A DNA stretch of 64,000 bases from positions 62,001 to 126,000 of the forward strand of contig CANCVB010000001.1 of assembly GCA_947381415.1 (NCBI GenBank), given 5' to 3'. The first letter of the stretch is position 1; each line of letters starts with the position of its first letter. The translations under genes were made by a program, and so were the position numbers. The notes under the pieces are model-generated. The model had not been told where the DNA came from, ran no database searches, and saw only the letters and a program-made list of their open reading frames with translations. The stretch is from Burkholderiales bacterium. GTDB lineage: Bacteria > Pseudomonadota > Gammaproteobacteria > Burkholderiales > Burkholderiaceae_C. Positions 10,724-19,003 of the stretch are shown piece by piece.

Positions 10724-11890
10724 ATGACAACCCACACCCTGCCCACACCTGAGGTCTACCGTGACCCCAAGCGTTGGGTATGGTGGTTCTCTTTGGGCGT
10801 GCCGACCCTGATTGGCATGGGGCCCTTGCTGATGTTGTGGCGCGATGACCCACGCATGCTGTGGTTGCCCTTGGTCATGTTGCATGTGTTTGTGCCCTTG
10901 ATGGATACCTGGATGGGCGAAGAGCGCAGCAATCCCCCTGAATCGGCTGTGCCGCAGTTAGAGGCGGACGCGTATTACCGCTACATCACTTACGCACTGG
11001 TGCCCGTGCTATGGGGTGCTTTTGTGTTTGCGGCTTGGTTTGTGGCAAGCCATGACCTCCCTGGGTACGCATGGCTTGCCATGGTGCTAAACACCGGTGC
11101 AGTGGCTGGTTTTGGCATCAATTTGGGCCATGAATTGGGACACAAACACCATCGCCTAGAGCGGTGGTTGGCCTGCATTACCTTGGCCCCCACGGGGTAC
11201 AGCCATTTCACCATTGAGCACAACCGTGGTCACCACGCCGAGGTGGCCACGCCCCAGGACTGCGCGTCTTCGCGCATGGGTGAGTCGATCTGGGGTTTTG
11301 TGTGGCGCGAAATGCCTGGTGGCGCTGTGCGTGCTTGGCGGCTGGAGTCGCAACGTCTCAAAGACCTGGGCCATGCGGTTTGGGGTCCGTACAACCTGAT
11401 CTTGCTGGGCTTGGCCATCACCTTCACGCTCTGGTTGCTGTTGGTGCTGTGGCTGGGTTGGCAGGTCTTGGTTTTCTTGTTGGCTGCTTCGGCGTGGAGC
11501 AATTTCCAACTCACCTCGGCCAATTACGTGGAACATTACGGTTTGCTGCGGTTGTTGCAGGAGGATGGCCGCTATGAGCGATGCCAACCATGCCATTCAT
11601 GGAACAGCAACCATGTGGTGTCGAATTGGATGTTGTTTCACCTGCAACGTCATGCAGACCACCACGCACATGCCGCGCGTCGCTACCAAGCCCTGCGCCA
11701 TTTTGACGATGCACCGCAGTTGCCCAGTGGCTATCCGGGCATGTTTTTGTTGGCCTATGTGCCGCCCTTGTGGTTCGCGGTGATGAACCCCCGGCTGTTA
11801 GAAGCGGTGGGGCGTGACCCTGCGCGTATCAACTTTGCGCCGGGTCAGCGCGAAGCGCTGTGCCGTCGGTACGGTTTGCGCCTCGCGTGA
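10724..11890 (+). CDS. alkB: Alkane 1-monooxygenase, AlkB family
   Basis: An inner-membrane di-iron enzyme of 388 residues that hydroxylates medium-chain n-alkanes at the terminal carbon using O2 and rubredoxin-supplied electrons. All hallmark motifs are present: HELGHKHH (136-143), EHNRGHH (165-171) followed by VATPQDCASSR, NYVEHYG (267-273) and LQRHADHH (H310, H313, H314). Several hydrophobic membrane segments are present, for example around 20-50, 85-130 and 220-255. No fused rubredoxin domain and no rubredoxin or rubredoxin reductase gene is nearby, so these must be encoded elsewhere. The usual Asp-Pro after the second His box reads Asp-Cys here. The product alcohol is the natural substrate of the PQQ enzyme upstream. 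Confidence 0.95.
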   Translation: MTTHTLPTPEVYRDPKRWVWWFSLGVPTLIGMGPLLMLWRDDPRMLWLPLVMLHVFVPLMDTWMGEERSNPPESAVPQLEADAYYRYITYALVPVLWGAFVFAAWFVASHDLPGYAWLAMVLNTGAVAGFGINLGHELGHKHHRLERWLACITLAPTGYSHFTIEHNRGHHAEVATPQDCASSRMGESIWGFVWREMPGGAVRAWRLESQRLKDLGHAVWGPYNLILLGLAITFTLWLLLVLWLGWQVLVFLLAASAWSNFQLTSANYVEHYGLLRLLQEDGRYERCQPCHSWNSNHVVSNWMLFHLQRHADHHAHAARRYQALRHFDDAPQLPSGYPGMFLLAYVPPLWFAVMNPRLLEAVGRDPARINFAPGQREALCRRYGLRLA

Positions 11891-11902
11891 CAGGGTGTTG
11901 TC

Positions 11903-13087
11903 TTATTTCAAACCTGCTGCCGCTTTGAGTGCGGCTGCACGGTCGGTGCGTTCCCAAGTGAAATCAGTCTCGTCGCGGCCGAAGTGACCGTAAGCAGCCG
12001 TTTTCTCGTAAATGGGACGCAGCAAGTCCAGCATCAAGATGATGCCTTTGGGACGCAGGTCGAAATGCTCGTTCACCAAGGCGGCGATTTTGTCGTCAGA
12101 GATGACGCCCGTACCGTTGGTGTTGACGGTGATGTTCATCGGTTTGGCCACCCCGATGGCGTATGCCACTTGCACCTGACACTGGGTGGCCAGACCTGCA
12201 GCCACCACGTTTTTAGCCACATAGCGGGCGGCGTAGGCGGCCGAGCGGTCCACCTTTGAGGGGTCTTTGCCGGAGAACGCACCACCGCCATGGGGGCAAG
12301 CGCCGCCGTAGGTGTCGACAATGATTTTGCGCCCGGTCAAGCCGCAATCGCCTTGCGGGCCACCCACCACAAAACGGCCAGTGGGGTTGATCAGGTAGCG
12401 GGTGTCTTTGAGCCACTCTTTGGGCAACACGGGTTTGATGATCTCTTCAATGATGGCTTCATTGAAAGAGGCTTTCATCTTGGTTTGTGTCTCGGACTGG
12501 TCGGGGCTGTGCTGGGTCGACAACACCACGGTGTCGATGCTGTGCGGTTTGCCATCGACGTAGCGCATGGTCACCTGGCTTTTCGCGTCAGGGCGCAAAA
12601 AGGGCAGACGACCATCGCGGCGCAATTGCGCTTGGCGCTCCACCAAACGGTGCGCGTAATAAATCGGCGCTGGCATCAATTCGGGGGTTTCTTGGCAGGC
12701 ATAGCCAAACATCAGTCCTTGGTCACCGGCACCGGTGTTCAAGTGGTCGTCAGAGGCATGGTCCACACCTTGGGCGATGTCGTTGGACTGCTTGTCGTAG
12801 CAGACCATGACCGCGCAACCTTTGTAGTCGATGCCGTATTCGGTGTTGTCGTAGCCAATGCGCTTGATGGTGTCGCGTGCCACTTGGATGTAGTCCACAT
12901 GGGCATTGGTGGTGATTTCACCCGCCAACACCACCAAGCCGGTGTTGGTCAGCGTCTCGGCGGCCACGCGGCTGCGCGGGTCTTGTTTGAAGATGGCATC
13001 CAAAATAGCGTCAGAAATTTGGTCTGCCACCTTGTCGGGGTGACCTTCTGAGACGGATTCGGATGTGAATAGGTAATCGTTCGCCAT
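11903..13087 (-). CDS. metK: S-adenosylmethionine synthetase
   Basis: Makes S-adenosylmethionine from methionine and ATP in the cytoplasm. The protein has 394 residues with the conserved N-terminal [13 protein letters not shown], the [12 protein letters not shown] signature and [19 protein letters not shown]. An AGGAG Shine-Dalgarno precedes the ATG. It is convergent with alkB (12 bases between stops). The roughly 200-base region upstream, shared with the divergent lpxL gene, contains several stable hairpins on the metK transcript. Confidence 0.99.
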   Translation of the reverse strand: MANDYLFTSESVSEGHPDKVADQISDAILDAIFKQDPRSRVAAETLTNTGLVVLAGEITTNAHVDYIQVARDTIKRIGYDNTEYGIDYKGCAVMVCYDKQSNDIAQGVDHASDDHLNTGAGDQGLMFGYACQETPELMPAPIYYAHRLVERQAQLRRDGRLPFLRPDAKSQVTMRYVDGKPHSIDTVVLSTQHSPDQSETQTKMKASFNEAIIEEIIKPVLPKEWLKDTRYLINPTGRFVVGGPQGDCGLTGRKIIVDTYGGACPHGGGAFSGKDPSKVDRSAAYAARYVAKNVVAAGLATQCQVQVAYAIGVAKPMNITVNTNGTGVISDDKIAALVNEHFDLRPKGIILMLDLLRPIYEKTAAYGHFGRDETDFTWERTDRAAALKAAAGLK

Positions 13088-13113
13088 GTAAATGCTCCTA
13101 AGAATGGTTGGAC

Positions 13114-13182
13114 GCGTTGCCTCACCAAGGAGTTCGGCGAACGCTTTAGCAGATGACTGGAAACCAGTCGACCCTTTCGGGT
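13114..13182 (-). ncRNA. Structured 5' leader of metK (class unknown)
   Basis: On the metK strand three stems follow one another. ACCC-GAAA-GGGT is at 13171-13182 and GACTGG-TTT-CCAGTC at 13155-13169. A longer element has GCGTT/AACGC outer pairs (13114-13118 with 13140-13144) and GCC/GGC inner pairs (13119-13121 with 13136-13138). The third stem ends about 26 bases before the start codon. SAM- or SAH-sensing leaders often precede metK genes, but I could not match this to a known riboswitch class. It may be a cis-regulatory RNA or simply an upstream leader. Confidence 0.4.
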
Positions 13183-13288
13183 GTGTCGCCCTGCAAGTTG
13201 CTTCATTAACTCAGCGACAATAGGTATTCTAATCAAATCAAAGCGTGAGGCTTGACACGTTTATACGCCGAACGCATTTGCAAATGTC

Positions 13289-14149
13289 ATGACCCGACTG
13301 TTTCGTTTTTTGGCTTGGATACCTCTGCGATGGATGCAAGGATGGGGTGCGGCTTTGGGTTGGTTGGTGTGGCTGCTGTCGCCGGCTTACCGACAACAGT
13401 TTCATCGCCAAACACAGGCAGCGGGATTGTCTTGGGCGCAAACCCGAGATGCTGTGTCGGCCACGGGCAAGATGGTGGCCGAGTTACCTTGGTTGTGGGC
13501 CAGAGCGCCTGGCCAATCGGTATTGCCACGGGTGCAGTGGGAAGGGTTGCCGCATTTTGAACAAGCGATGCGAGCCGGCAAGGGCGTCATTTTGTTGTCG
13601 CCGCATCTGGGTTGTTGGGAAATGGGTGGACAAGCCTTGGCAGAAAAACTCGGCCCGCAGCACGGCGATTTGTTGGCCTTGTACCGACCGCCGCGCAAAG
13701 CCTGGTTGCAAGCGGTGGTGGGACTGTCGCGTCAACGGGTTTTTTTCAAAACAGCCAGCGCTTCGCTGCGCGGCGTGCGCGCCTTGGTCAAGCATTTGCG
13801 TGCCGGAGGCTATACCGCCATCTTGCCCGACCAAGTGCCACCCGAGGGGCAAGGGGTGTGGGCAGATTTTTTTGGTCGACCCGTCTACACCATGACCTTG
13901 CTGCCCAAATTGGCGCAGCAAACCGGCGCCACCGTGTTGCTGGCTTGGTGTGAACGGCTAAAAGCTGGCCGCTATGTGTTCCATGTATTGCCACCCACTT
14001 TGCAAGCCTTGAACCACCCCGACACCAGCACCGAGCAAGCGGCGCTGATGGTGAACCAAGCGGTTGAGCGTATGGTGTTGATGCGTCCCGACCAGTATCT
14101 GTGGGGCTATGCCCGCGACAAACAGCCCCGAGCAGGTGATGGGACATGA
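13289..14149 (+). CDS. LpxL/HtrB-family lipid A acyltransferase (first copy)
   Basis: An inner-membrane lysophospholipid acyltransferase-family protein of 286 residues that adds a secondary acyl chain to lipid A. One N-terminal hydrophobic segment (WGAALGWLVWLLSP) is followed by the catalytic HX4E box as HLGCWE with H106 and E111. LPDQVPPEGQGVW and the C-terminal QYLWGYARDKQ are family-typical. It is translationally coupled to the second acyltransferase by a 4-base ATGA overlap. The pair next to metK is a familiar Burkholderiales arrangement; which acyl position each uses cannot be told. Confidence 0.92.
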   Translation: MTRLFRFLAWIPLRWMQGWGAALGWLVWLLSPAYRQQFHRQTQAAGLSWAQTRDAVSATGKMVAELPWLWARAPGQSVLPRVQWEGLPHFEQAMRAGKGVILLSPHLGCWEMGGQALAEKLGPQHGDLLALYRPPRKAWLQAVVGLSRQRVFFKTASASLRGVRALVKHLRAGGYTAILPDQVPPEGQGVWADFFGRPVYTMTLLPKLAQQTGATVLLAWCERLKAGRYVFHVLPPTLQALNHPDTSTEQAALMVNQAVERMVLMRPDQYLWGYARDKQPRAGDGT

Positions 14150-15024
14150 ATGCCTTGGTGCTGGGACTGATGCGGGTGTTGCGTTACCTGCCCTTGCCCA
14201 TGTTGCGCGGGGTGGGGACCTTGTTCGGCCACGTGTTGTGGCTGTTAGCAAGCAAACGTAGCAAAGTGGTGTTGACCAATCTGGCTTTGTGCTTTCCTGC
14301 GTTAAGCGCACAGCAGCGACGAGTCATGGGACGAGCGCACATGGTGGTGTTTGCCCAAGCTTGGTTGGACCGTGCATGGCTTTGGCATGGCAGTTCGGAG
14401 GTGGTTGCTGGCCGTTTGACATTGGTTGGCGAAGTCAAAGCCTTGCAACAGCGCCAAGGTGCTGTGTTGTTTGCACCGCATTTCGTGGGTTTGGATGCTG
14501 GTTGGACCGCGCTGTGTTTCCAAATGCACCGCAAGTTCACCACGGTGTACACCCCCCAGCGTTCACCCGCCATCGATGCATGGGTGTTTCAAGGTCGTCA
14601 GCGTTTTGGGCAGGTGCGTTTGTTTCGCCGCGAAGATGGCTTTAAAGCCATCGTCAGCGCATTGCGCCAAGGTGCCTTGCTCTACCTTTTGCCCGATATG
14701 AACTTTCGCTTGGAAGAGTCCATTTTTGTGCCGTTTTATGGCATCCCCGCGGCAACCGTGACATCGCTGCCGCGTTTGGCTCGCCTGGGCCAAGTGCCGG
14801 TGGTGCCAGTCACCACACGTTTGACCCAGACCGGCTACGAGGTAAGAGTTCACCCCGCATGGACAAACTATCCCACCCAAGATGCAGAGGCGGACACCGC
14901 AGAAATGAACCAGCGTTTACAAACCTGGATTGAGGACATGCCCGAGCAGTACTACTGGGTGCATAAGCGCTTTAAATCGCGACCCAACGATGAGGCGTCC
15001 TTGTACCCACCAGGCACAGATTAG
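14146..15024 (+). CDS. LpxL/HtrB-family lipid A acyltransferase (second copy)
   Basis: A paralogue of the preceding gene, 292 residues. An N-terminal hydrophobic region (GVGTLFGHVLWLLA) is followed by APHFVGLDAG, an HX4D acyltransferase box with H112 and D117 in place of the HX4E of the first copy. LLPDMNF, FVPFYGIPAATVTSLPRLA and EQYYWVHKRFKSRP at the C-terminus are typical of the family. Probably installs the other secondary acyl chain on lipid A. Overlaps the convergent hydrolase gene by 4 bases at its stop. Confidence 0.92.
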   Translation: MNALVLGLMRVLRYLPLPMLRGVGTLFGHVLWLLASKRSKVVLTNLALCFPALSAQQRRVMGRAHMVVFAQAWLDRAWLWHGSSEVVAGRLTLVGEVKALQQRQGAVLFAPHFVGLDAGWTALCFQMHRKFTTVYTPQRSPAIDAWVFQGRQRFGQVRLFRREDGFKAIVSALRQGALLYLLPDMNFRLEESIFVPFYGIPAATVTSLPRLARLGQVPVVPVTTRLTQTGYEVRVHPAWTNYPTQDAEADTAEMNQRLQTWIEDMPEQYYWVHKRFKSRPNDEASLYPPGTD

Positions 15025-15929
15025 GTTTTCGCCAAAAAAGCCAGCAAGTGTTGCGCGACCAAAGCGGGTTGCTCGTGCACCAACCAGTGGCTGCCATCTG
15101 CGATGCGGTGCAGGGTCAAATCTGGAATGTAGTCATCCAGCCCATCGATCAAGCCTGGCGGCAAGGCAATGTCTTGCATGCCCCAAAGGACCAATGTGGG
15201 CACCTCAATTGTCAACATGGATGCGGGCAGGGTGAGGGCCGCGGCGGCGGCGTCGGTTTCGCGGGGCGGTCGCAATGGCGAGGCGCGGTAGTAATTGAGC
15301 GCACCGGTCAACCCTTGCGACCACACCTCGCGGTACTGCGCTTTGACCGCGTCGCTCAGCCACGCGTAGGGGCCATCACTGGCGCCCATATTGGTGAAAA
15401 AAGCCCACAAACGGCGGTAATCGTCCTCGGCCAGCAAGCTTTCGGCGTCGGGTCGAATCAGGAAATTCATATAGGCACTGGCGGCTTGTTGCGTTGGGCT
15501 GGACTGCAACTCGCGCAAAAAAGTACCGGGGTGCGGTGAGTTGATGATGGCCAGTTGGCGAATGCGCGCTGGGTGTTGGTTGGCCATGTTCCATGCCACC
15601 GCGCCGCCCCAGTCATGGGCGACCAAACACGCCAAAGGTTGATCGGGCGACACGATGTCTTTTAACGCCACCAAGTCCTGCACCAAATACTTGGCCCGGT
15701 AGGCTTGGATCTCACTGGGCGCGCTCGAGCCTGCGTAGCCACGCAGATTGGGTGCCACGCAAAAATAGCCACCATGCGCAGGGTCAGAGAAAAAATCCAA
15801 CATCGCATCCCACACAAAGGCGGCTTCGGGGAAGCCATGCAAAAACAGCATCACCGGGCGGCCAACAGCGCCAGCCGTGCGGCAGTCCAAAGTGATGCCG
15901 TGCGGCAGGTCAAACCGTTGTTGCTTCAT
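15021..15929 (-). CDS. Alpha/beta hydrolase, epoxide hydrolase/haloacetate dehalogenase-like
   Basis: A 302-residue cytoplasmic alpha/beta hydrolase. The oxyanion-hole motif HGFPEAAFVW, nucleophile Asp106 in VAHDWGGAV, acid Asp253 in WGMQDIAL and base His281 in GSHWLVHEQP form the catalytic triad. An Asp nucleophile points to epoxide hydrolases or haloalkane/haloacetate dehalogenases rather than esterases. The two ring-opening Tyr residues of epoxide hydrolases cannot be assigned with certainty (YMNF and NYYRAS are candidates). Its ATG overlaps the engB stop by 4 bases, so it is translationally coupled to engB. The substrate is unknown. Confidence 0.85.
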   Translation of the reverse strand: MKQQRFDLPHGITLDCRTAGAVGRPVMLFLHGFPEAAFVWDAMLDFFSDPAHGGYFCVAPNLRGYAGSSAPSEIQAYRAKYLVQDLVALKDIVSPDQPLACLVAHDWGGAVAWNMANQHPARIRQLAIINSPHPGTFLRELQSSPTQQAASAYMNFLIRPDAESLLAEDDYRRLWAFFTNMGASDGPYAWLSDAVKAQYREVWSQGLTGALNYYRASPLRPPRETDAAAAALTLPASMLTIEVPTLVLWGMQDIALPPGLIDGLDDYIPDLTLHRIADGSHWLVHEQPALVAQHLLAFLAKT

Positions 15930-16597
15930 GGCGTGGGCTCGGTGTGTGTCCAGTCATAAAGCTGCCGACTGACCTCTTCAACACCTTGTTTTTTCAAAGC
16001 AGAGAATAAATGCGCTTGGCCACCGCCGGACTGCAATTTGGCAATGGAGAGGGCTTTTTGACCTTCGCTGCGGTTGAGCTTGTCAGCCTTGGTGAGCAGC
16101 ATCAAAAACTTCAAACCCTCTTCTACTTTGGGGCGAATGACTTCCAACAAAATTTCGTCCAATTCGGTCAAGCCCAAACGCGGGTCGCACAGCAACACCA
16201 CGCCCTTCAAATTGTCACGCGTCATCAGGTAGTTGGCCATGACACGCTGCCAGCGCACTTTATCGGCCTTGGGCACAGCCGCATAGCCATAGCCTGGCAA
16301 ATCGGCCAGTACCGCGTCGGTTTGGTTTTGCCGACCCAGGGCAAACAGGTTGATGTGCTGGGTGCGCCCTGGGGTTTTTGAGGCATAGGCCAATTGGCGT
16401 TGCTGGGTCAGCACATTGATGCAGGTGGATTTGCCCGCGTTGGAGCGACCCACAAACGCGATTTCGGGTTGGTCGTAGGCGGGCAGGTGGTGCAGTTGGG
16501 CGGCGGTTGTCAAAAAGCGTGCAGTATGCAACCAGCCCACGGCCTGTTTGATGCGCTGCGCTTGTGCGTCGTCCAGCGGGGGTGAGCTTGAGGCCAA
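15926..16597 (-). CDS. engB: Ribosome-biogenesis GTPase EngB/YsxC
   Basis: A GTPase required for 50S subunit assembly. Visible are G1 GRSNAGKST, G2 region KTPGRTQHINLF, G3 DLPGYGYA and G4 TKADKL, ending with SALKKQGVEEV. The start is not an obvious ATG. The nearest in-frame ATG (16678) overlaps the start codon of the divergent cytochrome gene and would add 27 unconserved residues. I propose the TTG at 16597, which follows GGAAG and gives about 223 residues, the usual length. Divergent from cytochrome c4 and coupled to the downstream hydrolase. Confidence 0.9.
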   Translation of the reverse strand: MASSSPPLDDAQAQRIKQAVGWLHTARFLTTAAQLHHLPAYDQPEIAFVGRSNAGKSTCINVLTQQRQLAYASKTPGRTQHINLFALGRQNQTDAVLADLPGYGYAAVPKADKVRWQRVMANYLMTRDNLKGVVLLCDPRLGLTELDEILLEVIRPKVEEGLKFLMLLTKADKLNRSEGQKALSIAKLQSGGGQAHLFSALKKQGVEEVSRQLYDWTHTEPTP

Positions 16598-16676
16598 AGG
16601 GTTTCTTCCAGAGCGCCCAAAGAGGCGAACAGGCCTGCATTGTAGAATCTCCAAAGTTTGATAACCCCTTGAAGCC

Positions 16677-17306
16677 ATGACTTTTTTTGCCCGATTGCTG
16701 ATTGCTCTCAGCGCATTGGCTGCCACCAGCCTGACGCTTGCCAACGACACGCCTGCTGCCCCTGCCAAGCCTGATCCCGCCAAAGGCGCTGCATTGTTTG
16801 GTGCCGTTTGCACCTCATGCCATGGCGCCGATGGCAATTCTGGCGCGCCGATTTACCCCAAACTCGCGCAGCAGCACCCTGAATACATCGCCAAACAACT
16901 GACCGAGTACAAATCGGGCAAACGTGCCAACGCCATCATGAGCGGCATGGCAGCATCTTTAAGCGAAGACGATATGCGCAACATTGGTGCTTTCGTCGCC
17001 AGCAAAACCGCCAAGCCTGGTTTTGCCAAAGACAAGGACCTCGCATCCTTGGGCGAAAAAATTTACCGTGGCGGCATCGCTGATCGCCAAATTCCAGCGT
17101 GCGCGGGCTGCCACAGCCCCACCGGCGCTGGTATTCCCTCGCAGTACCCACGTTTGGCTGGCCAACACGCCGAATACACCACCTCTCAACTCACCCAGTT
17201 CCGTGACGGTGTGCGCTTGAACAGTTTGCAAATGGGCCAAGTGGCCGCCAAATTGAATGACAAGGAAATTAAAGCTTTGGCAGACTATATTGCGGGTTTG
17301 AATTAA
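16677..17306 (+). CDS. Dihaem cytochrome c4
   Basis: A periplasmic electron carrier of 209 residues handing electrons to terminal oxidases. A signal peptide (LLIALSALAATSLTLAND) is followed by two homologous haem domains with CTSCHG and CAGCH motifs. Axial Met candidates lie in MSGMAASLS and LQMGQVAAKL. The ending ADYIAGLN is typical of c4. Followed by a strong terminator, so it is monocistronic. It is similar in plan to the dihaem protein at 10131-10715. Confidence 0.94.
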   Translation: MTFFARLLIALSALAATSLTLANDTPAAPAKPDPAKGAALFGAVCTSCHGADGNSGAPIYPKLAQQHPEYIAKQLTEYKSGKRANAIMSGMAASLSEDDMRNIGAFVASKTAKPGFAKDKDLASLGEKIYRGGIADRQIPACAGCHSPTGAGIPSQYPRLAGQHAEYTTSQLTQFRDGVRLNSLQMGQVAAKLNDKEIKALADYIAGLN

Positions 17307-17331
17307 GCTTTCGCATTCACTCTGTTCCCCC

Positions 17332-17359
17332 AAAGGCTGACGTGGTGTCAGCCTTTTTT
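17332..17359 (+). terminator. Rho-independent terminator after cytochrome c4
   Basis: A perfect 10-base stem, AAAGGCTGAC (17332-17341) with GTCAGCCTTT (17347-17356), a 5-base loop, and a T-run to 17359. Confidence 0.93.
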
Positions 17360-17375
17360 GTTTGGAGATTCGCCC

Positions 17376-18371
17376 ATGTTGATTCGTACCGCACCCGATG
17401 CCCTTGGTACCGTTGTACCCAGCGAGATCACGCCGCAGGCGGCCTACCTGAACCGTCGCGCCCTGTTGCAACAAAGCCTGGGTTTGGGCTTGCTCACCAG
17501 CGTGGGCGTTGCTTGGTCACAAACCAGCCCAGCCCCTACGGTGGTTCCCGGTAAATTGCCTGCGCTGCGCAGCAAACGCACGTCCCTTGACAACGCCTTG
17601 GCGCTGGACGTGCCAACGGCCTATACCTACGCCAGCACCTACAACAACTATTACGAATTTGGCACCGACAAATCTGAACCCGCGCGAAGTGCCCATACCT
17701 TGAAGACCAAGCCTTGGACATTGGAGATCGACGGTTTGGTGAAAAAACCACTGCGCTTGGGTCTGGAAGATGTGATGAAGTTGGCCGCCATGGAAGAGCG
17801 CATCTACCGCATGCGTTGTGTTGAAGGGTGGTCGATGGTCATTCCCTGGATTGGCTTTTCGCTGTCCGAGCTCATCAAAGTCGCCGAACCCACCGGCAGC
17901 GCCAAATACGTGGAGTTTGTGACCTTGGCTGACCCCAAGACCATGCCCATGGTCGACTCTCGCATCTTGGAGTGGCCGTACACCGAGGGCTTGCGCATGG
18001 ACGAAGCCATGCACCCTTTGACCTTGTTGACGTTTGGCATGTATGGAGAAATCTTGCCCAACCAAAATGGCGCGCCCATTCGCTTGAACGTGCCATGGAA
18101 ATACGGATTTAAAAACGCCAAAAGCATTGTGAAAATCCGTTTCACCGACAAACAACCTGCCACGGCATGGAACAAGGCCGCTGCCCACGAGTATGGTTTT
18201 TATTCCAATGTGAACCCCAATGTCGACCATCCCCGTTGGAGCCAAGCCACCGAGCGACGCATTGGTGAAGATGGTTTGTTCAATAAAAAGCGCAAAACCT
18301 TAATGTTCAATGGCTATGAGTCGCAGGTGGCGTCTTTGTACAGCGGTATGGACCTGAGCAAGAACTTCTGA
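17376..18371 (+). CDS. msrP: Methionine-sulfoxide reductase catalytic subunit MsrP
   Basis: A periplasmic molybdopterin enzyme (formerly YedY) that repairs oxidised methionines in envelope proteins. Length is 331 residues from ATG 17376. A twin-arginine signal [15 protein letters not shown] sends it folded through Tat. The molybdenum-ligating Cys is C148 in [10 protein letters not shown], followed by [12 protein letters not shown]. The conserved [19 protein letters not shown] is also seen. GGAG stands before the ATG. It is followed 17 bases later by its membrane partner msrQ. Confidence 0.96.
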   Translation: MLIRTAPDALGTVVPSEITPQAAYLNRRALLQQSLGLGLLTSVGVAWSQTSPAPTVVPGKLPALRSKRTSLDNALALDVPTAYTYASTYNNYYEFGTDKSEPARSAHTLKTKPWTLEIDGLVKKPLRLGLEDVMKLAAMEERIYRMRCVEGWSMVIPWIGFSLSELIKVAEPTGSAKYVEFVTLADPKTMPMVDSRILEWPYTEGLRMDEAMHPLTLLTFGMYGEILPNQNGAPIRLNVPWKYGFKNAKSIVKIRFTDKQPATAWNKAAAHEYGFYSNVNPNVDHPRWSQATERRIGEDGLFNKKRKTLMFNGYESQVASLYSGMDLSKNF

Positions 18372-18388
18372 CACCAAGGTCTGGCTGC

Positions 18389-19003
18389 ATGAACTGGCGT
18401 GCGACGCTTTTATCCCCCTGGGCCAAGCCCGTGCTTTACCTGTTGCTGGCCATGCCAGCCGTGGGCTTGACCTATGCCGCGTTCAATGATTTGCTGGGTG
18501 CCAACCCTGCCGAGGCCTTGATCCGCAGCACCGGTGACTGGACCTTGCGTGGCCTGTGTGTGGTGCTGGCCATCACCCCACTGCGCGTGCTGACAGCCAC
18601 GCCCGCACTGTTGCGTTTTCGCCGTCTCTTGGGGGTAGGCACTTTTGTCTATGCCTGTTTGCACATGCTGTGCTATGCGTGGTTTGACCAGGGCTTGGCA
18701 TGGGCTGACATCTGGCGCGACATTCTGAAACGTCCCTTTATTTGGTTGGGCTTCAGTGGCTTGGTGGTTATGCTGCCCTTGGCGTTGACATCGTTCAATG
18801 GGGCCATTCGTTATGTCGGCGTGAAGCGCTGGCAAGCCCTGCACCGTGCTGTCTACGCGGTGGCGGTATTGGCCATCTTGCATTTCTTTTGGATGCGTGC
18901 GGGCAAAAACAACTTCGCCGAAGTGTGGGTGTATGCCGCTGTCTTGGGCACCCTGTTGGCTTGGCGTGTGTGGCGAATGGTGCAGCTTCGCTGGTTAAAG
19001 TAA
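18389..19003 (+). CDS. msrQ: Haem-binding membrane subunit MsrQ
   Basis: An integral membrane b-type haem protein (formerly YedZ), 204 residues, which passes quinol-derived electrons to MsrP. It has about six hydrophobic segments and conserved histidines in transmembrane context (YACLHMLCYAWFD and KRWQALHRAVYAVAVLAILHFFW), the likely haem ligands. Located just downstream of msrP. Its stop overlaps the lysA 3' end by 9 bases (convergent). Confidence 0.95.
   Translation: MNWRATLLSPWAKPVLYLLLAMPAVGLTYAAFNDLLGANPAEALIRSTGDWTLRGLCVVLAITPLRVLTATPALLRFRRLLGVGTFVYACLHMLCYAWFDQGLAWADIWRDILKRPFIWLGFSGLVVMLPLALTSFNGAIRYVGVKRWQALHRAVYAVAVLAILHFFWMRAGKNNFAEVWVYAAVLGTLLAWRVWRMVQLRWLK

Noticed and set aside
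13088..13260. Assignment of the metK leader to a named SAM or SAH riboswitch
   Set aside because: The stems seen do not let me match any class with confidence.
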